Below are positions 38,317 through 47,100 of a stretch of DNA of 64,000 bases, in pieces. The stretch comes from Eopsaltria australis (taxonomy: Eukaryota; Chordata; Aves; Passeriformes; Petroicidae). Below the pieces are notes generated by a model. That model worked only from the letters and a program-made list of their open reading frames with translations. It made no database searches and was not told the origin of the DNA. Each line of letters starts with the position of its first letter. The first letter of the stretch is position 1. The stretch spans positions 1 to 64,000 of the forward strand of contig JAVTVJ010000797.1 of the NCBI GenBank assembly GCA_034509425.1, in the 5' to 3' direction. A program made the position numbers and the translations under genes.

Positions 38317-38793
38317 TCCGACCTCTCGGGGTTCCCTGCGAGCGACCTGGATACGCAGCAGCGGTCCGGACTGCGCCTTCGGGACGCCGCTCCCCTAGCG
38401 AGAACTTCCGTGTTTTAGCGGGGGGCTGGCAGGGGCCGTCAGCAACCGTTCTGGAGCGTCTGAAGTGTGTACGCTAGCTGAGCGAACTGACGGAACCAGA
38501 GACCCTTGCTCTGTTGGATGTTTCTCCCTCCGGAGCCGGTGACGGCAACTGAAGCCGGGATCGAGGAACCAAGACCCGCACGGAGCGGTGAGGTTTGGCG
38601 GCTGCGAGGCGCGGTGGGAAAGGACCAGGATCCGCGCGCGGCGGCGAAGCTCGGTGCCTGTGATAGCGGCGGGAAAGCCACCGAGAACCGAGCGCAGACG
38701 GTGAGGTCTAATCCGCGATAGGCAGCGGGAATCAGGCTCGAGGGAGAGTTTTGTACCGTATAAAAAGAGCAAGGAGGCTTTTATTCTGAGACA

Positions 38794-40260
38794 ATGGGTA
38801 TTAAGCTGTCCCGAATAGAGCAGGAGTTTTATGTCCAAGTTAAAGAGACCCTAAAGTTAAAAAACGGGAAAGCTAATAAGAGGGCTTGGAAACGTTTTGT
38901 TAAATGGATCTTTGCCTATGTCCCTCTTGCTTCTGCTTCTTCTGTTAAAACTCTGAGGTTTTGGGAGTTAGTAGAAAAACGTTTAGAGGCAGTGGAGAGA
39001 GGGGGTGATGTTTCTGTCCGAAAATTTTTCCCGTTGTTGATTTTAATTTGTTATACTTTGCGTAATTGTCCTGAAAGTTCTAAATCCCCGACTCACCCAC
39101 CCCACGTTCCTAATTTCCCTTTTCCCAATCCCCCTTCCCCGCTGCAGGGAAGCGCGCCCCTCGGTTCTCCCTGCTATGAGACTGATTCCCTCATAGTGAA
39201 CTCTACCCCAAACCCTTTCTCCGAGCCCACAGTCAAACTCGCGCCGGCTGCGCCCCCTCATTGTTCCGAGTTTAAAGATGGCGGCGGCCTCGTGGCGCCG
39301 TGCCTACACCCGTGCGCCAACTGCGCAGCCTCACGCCGAAAGCCCGCGAATCGTCCCAACCCCTCCCACGGCTCCTTCCCCTTCGTGTCGATTGGCCCCG
39401 CGTCGGGTTCCCCCCCCGCGGCCGATGATGTCTTCGCATCGGGTTCCCCCCCCGCGGCCGATGATGTCTTCGCGTCGGGTCCCTCCCCTCGCGCCGGAGG
39501 TCCCTGCCCCAGCCCGAGGGAGATCCCCGCCCCACCCCGTGCCTGGACTGCTCATATCAACTGCAGTCCCACCCCTGACCACCGCCCACTTCCAGATCCC
39601 CACGCTCCCTCATTCACACCCCGAGACTGGGGGCCGAAAAGTGGAGAGGCTGAAGCCTGCGATGCAGCCGGTCAGCCAGACCCTGCAGTGGCATCAGGTG
39701 TGCACAGCCCTCAGGGTAACAACCCACGATGGGAATCACAGTCACCTGCAGCCTAGTGAGAGCCTTGCAAGGTGGAGAGAGAGCTTGGGAGAAATTCTCC
39801 TCACTTTAAAGGTGTGCTGGTCCCATCTGACATAAAAACAATCCTGACAGGCATTTTAGTTAAGGTTCAATATCGGGTGTGGGAAAAGATATGGAAGCAG
39901 CAGCTTCAAAGCCTGCTGAACAGTTCTAATCATCCTCCACCTAAGTCTTCCACAGGCTCCTGGACACCACATGCTCCAAAAGCTGAATCCACTGTGTCCT
40001 GCTCTCCATCACCACCCATGCCACTGGAGACCCCATCAGAGGCGATCCCAGATGACCAGTCACTTGAACCACGATGGCTGAAGTTAGTAGTCATCACAAC
40101 TCTCCACCCAACACATCCACCAGAGCAGATCCAGTTGCATCCACCAACAGACGCTGCTCCACAGAGATCAGCGGGGAAGAGAAGGAAAAATAAAACTCCA
40201 AACTTTGACAGTCATCAAGAAAAATCACTGAGACCCTTCTTCTTGAGATCTTCCCATTAG
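38794..40260 (+). pseudogene. gag: gag of endogenous retrovirus 2: matrix, proline-rich region and a capsid-like piece, with two adjacent stops
   Basis: The ATG at 38794 is in good context (ACAATGG) and opens a protein starting MGIKLS. This is an N-myristoylation signal followed by a basic, helical matrix domain of about 100 residues, as in betaretroviruses. A long Pro/Ser/Ala-rich region follows, with a 36-bp in-frame duplication at 39402-39473. The frame meets TAG TGA at 39754-39759. It then stays open in the same frame to 40260, through a short stretch (about 39800-39920) that looks like part of capsid and a Pro/Thr/Ser-rich tail. There is no major homology region and no CCHC zinc knuckle, so capsid C-terminal domain and nucleocapsid are deleted. 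A 320-residue matrix-plus-proline-rich protein could still be made. Confidence 0.85.
39402..39473 (+). repeat. 36-bp tandem duplication inside gag
   Basis: Two copies of a 36-bp unit that differ at one base. They add 12 codons (ASGSPPAADDVF type) to the proline-rich region without breaking the frame. Confidence 0.95.
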
Positions 40261-40361
40261 ACTCTCCTGAAACCTACCCCATGTACCTCCCATACCCCAA
40301 TCATTCCCAGTCCTGTAGAGAGACAAGGATTTAACAATGTTTGTTTGTTTATTTGCAGATT

Positions 40362-40424
40362 TTCAAGACTTTGCTTTGGATTTTAGTTATTATCTTCATT
40401 GTACTAACAAATCACTTTCTTTAA
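40362..40424 (+). pseudogene. env: Probable remnant of the Env membrane anchor
   Basis: A short frame rich in Leu, Ile, Val and Trp ends at TAA 40422-40424, just upstream of the polypurine tract. Position and hydrophobicity fit the last 20 codons of a retroviral transmembrane protein left behind by an internal deletion. It is too short for a firm family call. Confidence 0.4.
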
Positions 40425-40430
40425 GTAAAA

Positions 40431-40443
40431 AGACAGGGGGAGA
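40431..40443 (+). other. Polypurine tract of endogenous retrovirus 2
   Basis: AGACAGGGGGAGA directly precedes the TG of the 3' LTR. Confidence 0.85.
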
Positions 40444-41014
40444 TGTTGCGGTGGTTTGGAACCAGAGGACTTCCGGACAGGTTCCACGGACAGAGGGTTT
40501 CCCCCGGAGCTCCCAGGGGCAGCAGTTGGACCACCAATCCACGGACCCAAGCTCCTGCTATTGGTTACTGGACTTGTCTGTTATGTATTCCCGCTCTGGG
40601 AAATTCCCTGTCACTCCATAGTTCATTCGTTGTTCTCTCTGTTCCCCTCCCCTCCCTAAACCCAATTTGATCATGTACCCCAGCCCCTTCCCTGTATTGT
40701 CCCCTGCCCTCATCCTATTGGGTGTTGTTCCTCCCTTAAATACCGATGTAATAAGCTGCTCTTGGCTCTTGGTCCATGTGCTCCCTTTGGAGGCAATAAA
40801 CCTACCGAAATCACAGACCAAGAGACCTCCTTCTCTGGTAGTTCTTTGCTGTTTCACCACGCTCCGGGGGCAACACCTCCCCGGACCGAACGCGGGCCAG
40901 CTGTGCCTGAGGTAGGCACTCCGAGGAAGTCTTCCCGATCGCGAACGGCTTCCTAGGGTAGCGCTGGGACTCCGCTGCCGGTACCAAGGTGGGACCGAAG
41001 CAGGGAACGCAACA
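40444..41014 (+). repeat. 3' LTR of endogenous retrovirus 2
   Basis: The 571-bp partner of 37723-38295. TTAAATA is at 40736-40742 and AATAAA at 40795-40800. Differences from the 5' LTR are mostly transitions plus two 1-bp indels in C or A runs. Confidence 0.95.
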
Positions 41015-43651
41015 CTGTTTCTTCCATTTTTGGGACTCTTTTTTGGCCATTACTGGGTCATTTTTGGGTCATTTATGGGGGGAATTTTTGGGTCATTTTT
41101 GGGGCCACTTTTGGGGCTATTTTCAGATCCATTTTTGGGCCATTTTGGGTCATTTTTTGGTAACTTTTAGGGCCAGTTTTGGGGCAATGTGGGGCCATTT
41201 TCTGGGTAATTTCTGGGTCATTTTTGGGACATTTTTGGGGCTATTTTTGGGTCATTTTTAGGACTATTATTGGGTCATTTTTGGGCCATTTTTGGGCCAT
41301 GTTTTGGGACCATTTTTGCTCTATTTTTTGGTCATTTCCTGGGTCATTCGGGAGGCCATTTTTGGGACCAATTTGGGGTCATTTTTGGGCCATTTTTAGG
41401 TCAATTTTGGGCCATTTTGAGCCCATTCTTGGGTCATTTTCGGGTCATTTTGAGGGCCATTTCTGAATCATTTTCGGGGCAATTTCTGGAACATTTTTGC
41501 AGCCATTTTTGGGGCCATATTTGGGGCCATATTTGGGGCCATATCATGGTCATTTTTGGGGTCATTTATGGGCCCTTCTTGAGGTTTTTTTGGGATATTT
41601 TTTGGCCATTTTTTGGCCATTTTTTGACCATTTTTCAGGCAAGTTTTGGGTCATTTTTGGATCATTTTTGGGTCATTTTTGGCTAATTTTTACGTCATTT
41701 TTTGGGCTATTATTGGGTCATTTTGGGGTCATTTATGGGGCGTTTTTTGGGTCATTTTGGGGTCGTTCTTGGGTCCTTTTAGGGGCTATTTTTGAGGCCA
41801 TTTTTCGGTCATTTTCAGGTTATCTTTGCGTCGTTTCCTGAGCCATTTTTTGGTCATTTACAAGGCCGCTTTTGGGGCCATTTTTGGAGCCATATTGGGC
41901 CTTTTTTGGGCAATGTTTGGGACCATTTTTGGGTCAATTTTTGGTCATTTTTTGGGAAAATTTTAGGGCCATTTTGGGGCTATTTTTGGGACATTGTTTT
42001 GGGCCATTTTTGGGTCTATATTTGGGTCATTTTTGGCCCATTTTTGGGTCATTTTTGGGTCATCTTTTTAGGCTATTTCTGAGTCATTTTTGGGTCTATT
42101 ATGGGGGGAATTTTTGGGTCATTTTTGAGCCAATTTTGGGGCTATTTTCAGATTCATTTTGGGGCCATTTTGGGTTTATTTTTGGGTCACTTTTAGGGCG
42201 ATTTTTGGGCGATTTTTGGGTCTTTTTTTTAGGTCATTTTTGGGCCTATTTTTGGGACATTTATAGGAGGAATTTCTAAGTTATTTTACAGCCAATTTTG
42301 GGTCATTTTTGGGGCCATTTTTGGGTCATTTTTTGGGCCATTGTTGGGTTATTTTTGGGTCATTTTTGGAACTATGTTTGGGATTTTTTTGGTCAGTTTT
42401 AGGGCCATTTTTAGGCAATTTCTGGGTGATTTTTGGGTCATTTAGGGGCTATTTTTGGGGTGATTTTTGGGCCATTTTTGGGTCATTTTTCGGTCATTTT
42501 TTGAGGTAATTTTGGGCCTGTTTTTCGGTCATTTATAGTGGGAATTTCTGAGTTATTTTGCGGCCAATTTTGGGTCATTTGTGTGGCCATTTTTGGGGCC
42601 ATTTTGGGCCCATATTTGGATCATTTCATGGTCATGTTTGTTCCATTTTTGGGGCTTTTTTTGGGCCATTATTGGGTCATTTTTGGGTCATTTATGGGGG
42701 GAATTTTTGGGTCATTTTTGGGGCCGCTTTTGGGGCTATTTTCAGATCCATTTTTGGGCCATTTAGGGTCATTTTTTGGTCACTTTTAGGGCCAGTTTTG
42801 GGGCAATGTGGGGCCATTTTCTGGGCCATTTCTGGGTCATTTTTGGGACATTTTTGGGGACATTTTTGGGTGATTTTTAGGACTATTATTGGGTCATTTT
42901 TGGGTTATTTTTGGGTTATTTTTGGGCCATGTTTTGGGACCATTTTTGGTCTATTTTTTGGTCATTTCCTGGGTCATTTCGGAGGCCATTTTTGGGACCA
43001 TCTTTGAGTCATTTTTGGGCCATTTTTGGGCCATTTATAGGCCATTTTTAGGTCAATTTGGGGCCATTTTTTCGACCCTGTCTGGGTCATATTTGGGGCC
43101 ACCTTCAGAGCCATTTTGGGCCTAACCATTGGCAATTTTTGGGTCATTTTCAGGGGCATTTCGGAATCATTTTCACGGCCATTTCTGGGCCATTTTTGGG
43201 GCCATATTTGGGGCCATATCATGGTCATTTTTGGGGTCATTTATGGGCTCTTCTTGAGGTTTTTTTGGGATATTTTTGGCCATTTTTGGGACCATTTTTA
43301 GGTCAAATTTCAGGCAAGTTTTGGGTCATTTTTGGGTCTATTTTTGGGACATTTTTGGCCAATTTTTACGTCATTTTTGGGCTATTTTTGGGTCTTTTGG
43401 GGTTATTTATGGGCGGTTTTTTTGGGTCATTTTTGGGCCATTCTTGGGTCCTTTTAGGGGCCTTTTTTGAGGCCATTTTTGGTTCATTTTCAGGTTATTT
43501 TTGCCTCATTTCCTGGGACATTTTTTGGTCATTATCGAGGCCATTTTTAGGGCCATTTTTGGAGCCATATTGGGCCATTTTTGGGCAATTTTTGGGGCCA
43601 TTTTTGGGTCTTTTTTTGAGTCATTTTTGGGGCCATTTTTAGGGCCATTTT
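41015..43651. repeat. 11-bp minisatellite array, segment 4 (end of array)
   Basis: The array resumes exactly where segment 3 was cut and continues to about 43651, ending in AGGGCCATTTTATAAAATTTC. The GTCATGTTTGTTCC marker appears once more near 42633. The end lies about 400 bp from TMBIM4 exon 5, so this side of the array is inside a TMBIM4 intron if the gene is complete. Confidence 0.97.
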
Positions 43652-44058
43652 ATAAAATTTCTTCACAATATATTTGGCAAGTAAATGTCTGGAGTTATTA
43701 GATGCCAACTGTTGACTGGTGTCAGCAGTAAAAGTTTTATTAAGTTGTCAAAAGTTATGTTCTAACTTTAATTTTTTAAAAGATTTGAAACAACTGCCTT
43801 TTCTCTCTGTGAAAAATCCAGGTAAACTCGTTGTCTAATTGTTTTAAGATTCATAACCATTGAAAAGAATTTACCAAGGATTAGAACTGGGTAAAATCAA
43901 TAATTTAAAATAAATAACTCTCACCATTCCCTGGAAGCAGGTTCTGTTGACCTGTATTCTTTATTATACCTGCAAAGCTTCCTTTAAGAAGGAAAAAAAT
44001 CCCCAAAACCTTAACAACAACAACAACATTTCAAAAAATCATCAATATAACAACATAC

Positions 44059-44176
44059 CCTGCTCCAAATTTGCTGAAGTCTCTCTTTGACTGCAAGGTA
44101 TATGCAGTCAATCCAAGAAATACAGCAGTAGTAAGAATAAAGGCTTGCAGGATGACTGAGACATCATAGAAACTCA
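44059..44176 (-). CDS. TMBIM4: TMBIM4 exon 5
   Basis: 118 nt. Acceptor TTTATAG ends at 44177 and donor GTATGT starts at 44058. It encodes a transmembrane segment and a loop ([12 protein letters not shown], then [14 protein letters not shown]). Phase is 1 in and 2 nt out. It is the last TMBIM4 exon I can find. Confidence 0.9.
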
Positions 44177-47100
44177 CTATAAACAGAAAAAGTAATGTCA
44201 ATTAAAGAACACTACACTGTGTATTTGCTGAATTCTCTTTTGAGGAAACAGAAATTTAAACTTGACTGTGAACAAAATTAAGTAAATTATGCCTGAACTT
44301 GTCTTTGCATTTCAGATTCATGATCATAGGACTCAGGGATCTTTTACTAGCTAAATTTGACAGTTACTTTTATAGCTGTAGCTTCTTAAATGGAAATAAC
44401 AGGTCTTCCCTTGTCAGAATTATGAAAACACCAACAAAACAAAATAAAGCAAAACAAAAAGATTTTAAGCATAGATAACAGAGATCTTAAGGAAAAAACT
44501 ATCTGAATTTTTCATTATACTGAAACAAGGGGAAAATAAAACAATCCCCTATAAAGGCTCAAAGTTTTGATTAGAGGACAGGAGGGGAAAGACAGCAGAA
44601 ACAAGTGCAACCATTTTTTCCCCTCCTTCCTCCTTAATCTTTCCTTTCCCCAAATCAGCAGATCATAAGCCAGAATGAAGAGGTTCCATCTTATGCTGTA
44701 AGCTATTGTCTTAGGTTACAATGGTAGGTATTCTGTCACCATCTTCGTGGGATGTTGGGGCCGGGCGTGGCAGTGTTCCTGATGGCCGCAGAACGGTTTG
44801 CTAATGGGCCGGTCGTTGGGGCCAGATAGAGCACTTTACTCACCCCGAACATTGCAGATAGTGGCTCATCATCCCATTGTGAGATGCCCCGCCCAAGGGG
44901 AGGAACCAATGTATCCCGATCTGCATATAAACTGCGATTTGAAGCACCACAAGCAGCTTTTTCCACTGGATTCCCAGAGGAAGACCAGATCCTTCTACAC
45001 CACCACTGGACCTTCAGAAGAGAACTACACCTTTCACAAGATCATTGCTTCAACAGAATCACATTTATCACTCCCAGAGAACTGCAACCACCTTCTAAGT
45101 GGACTACTACCAACACCCTGACCGACAGGGTGTCAGGTTGTATTCTGACTCTGTCAGTGTTTTTTGTTGTATTATTACATTTTTCCTATTAAACTGTAGA
45201 TCTGACTTTGAGCCTCTCACTGATTTGCTTTCAAACTACCACATTTTTTGGCACCCAATGTGAGGCCAGGCCCTGAGGAAAGTCAGAATTACAATTTTGT
45301 GTTCTAGAAGCCATCTATTCACCATGATACTCAACATACTTACATGTGTCCCGTACCTTGCTCTATATATATTTCTGCAGACAGGGAACTACCTGCCTGT
45401 AGTAATGCTCCTGTGTAGGCCGGGGTATCGTATAAAAATTGCTTTATTAGTTTACTATGTCTACTGCATGATAACCTCCGAGGCAATGAACACCATTCAG
45501 AATATATACTCAATTTTGTTTGCTTGTCCTAGTGTGGGCTGCTACATCTGGGGCCTCCTCAACAATCGCACCCAGCCCCTAGGGGAAAGAGTGGAGAATA
45601 GTTTCTTTCAGCCTTTCAGACCTGACACAACAGTTTTTGAAAATATTGAGTTCCCTTTGGATGTCAAAGATGGTATAATCTTGCTGTCAGTTCTGTTTTC
45701 TTTTCTCTCTATGACCTGCACCGTGTATACTATGCTTAGAGTCAGAACAATGCTCGATGCGGCACAGTATCCTCAGGATGAGGACAAGAAAAGCAGCAGA
45801 ACAACAAGAACCATATCTAAACAAACTGTCATGGAAGAAAAAGAGACTGAAAGAAACAACAGTCTCCACACAAGCCATCACCAACCCAGAACAGCCTAAG
45901 CCAGTAGCAGTTGCCCCCCTTCAGAAAAAGAAAACCAGGAGCAAATCAACCCGCACAGCGACCGATGAGGAGGACGCTGGACCTTCACACCGAGCAGAAG
46001 AGACGGAGCCAGAGATCATCACTCACTCTTTATCCCTAAGTGATTTGCGTGACCTACGGAGGGAGTTTACCCGCCAGACAAATGAATCCATCCTGACCTG
46101 GCTTCTTCACATCTGGGACGCTGCAGCCAATGACACCATGCTAGATGGAAGTGAGGCCAGGCAACTTGGATCCCTGACCCAGGATGTGGTCATTGACCAG
46201 GGGATCGGGAGAACCCAAGAAACTCTCAGCCTCTGGCGGCGACTGCTGGCAAGCGTAAGGGACAGATACCTTTGTAAAGAAGACCTCCAGGTGCACCAAG
46301 GAAAATGGAGCACAATGGAACAAGGTATCCGATGCCTGAGAGAATTGGCCGTGCTGGAGATCATTTTCTCAGAAGATGAGAGATTCCCTAAGAACCCAGA
46401 TGATGTCCAATGCACATCACAGATGTGGTTGAGATTGGCACGGCTCGGACCAGAGATATACTCCCGTTACCTAGCAACACTACAATGGAGGGAAGGAGCG
46501 GACAAGGTGGGAGTACTGGTCAACAAACTAAGAATTTATGAGGACACTGTCACTGCCCCATTTCGCACCCATGTCTCATCAGTGGAAACAAAGCTGGCTG
46601 AGCACGTCCGGAGCTTGGAAGAGAAACTCAGAAAGGAGCTGAAGCAAGAAATTCACCACATCTCGCCAGAACCAACAAGGGTCTCTGCTATTAAGAGCCA
46701 ATATTCCCCAGCCAGAGAAAAAAAGATACACTCCACCAGGTAACCTCTAGTTTTTCCTTCAGGAGCATGGAGAAGACATGAGAAAATGGGACAGAAAACC
46801 CACCTCTTCCTTAGCAGCCCGAGTATGTGAACTGAAAAGAGAAACAGCTACCACAAGGAGCCCACCTAGAGTCAGTGCTGCTCCGGTCTCTTGTGGACAG
46901 AACTCAGAACAGTATAGGAATGATGATATGACCGATCCTCTTGAAGGGACCTCAAGAACATATTTACAGGAAGAGAGCAACGTGTACCACGATCAGGAAT
47001 AGAGGGGCCCTGCCTCTAGCCAGGTAGAGGAAAGAGACAACCAGATCTATTGGACTGTGTGGATCCCATGGCCTGGCACATCTGACCCACAAAGATACAC

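Larger units (their letters stand above)
37723..41014 (+). mobile_element. Endogenous retrovirus 2: gag-only, non-autonomous provirus inside the array
   Basis: Two LTRs of 573 and 571 bp flank only 2.15 kb of internal DNA: a tRNA-Lys primer site, a betaretrovirus-like gag that lacks nucleocapsid, a possible remnant of the Env tail, and a polypurine tract. Protease, polymerase and most of env are absent, so it would depend on another virus to move. The array copy it entered is known from its sister copies. The flanks show a TGTTT duplication (37718-37722 and 41016-41020), or 6 bp with one mismatch (ATGTTT versus CTGTTT). The LTRs differ at about 15 of 572 positions (hand count, about 2.5%), so it inserted after the array had already amplified. 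Confidence 0.95.

Noticed and set aside
39043..39835. Additional ORFs in the proline-rich part of gag (retrovirus 2), both strands
   Set aside because: They are shadows of the GC-rich gag frame; only the frame starting at 38794 has the matrix domain and a good start.
22645..43651. CRISPR-like or gene-cluster interpretation of the regular array
   Set aside because: There are no unique spacers, the unit is only 11 bp, and the surrounding DNA is a bird genome with introns and LINEs.
22598..43701. Dozens of long Phe/Trp/Gly-rich ORFs on the plus strand and Lys/Pro/Asn-rich ORFs on the minus strand
   Set aside because: They overlap in all frames and encode the same cyclic peptide because of the 11-bp period. 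No frame-specific conservation, no splice or promoter signal.
45297..45323. Upstream extension of the pre-gag ORF
   Set aside because: It opens only with TTG. The first ATG with good context is 45324.
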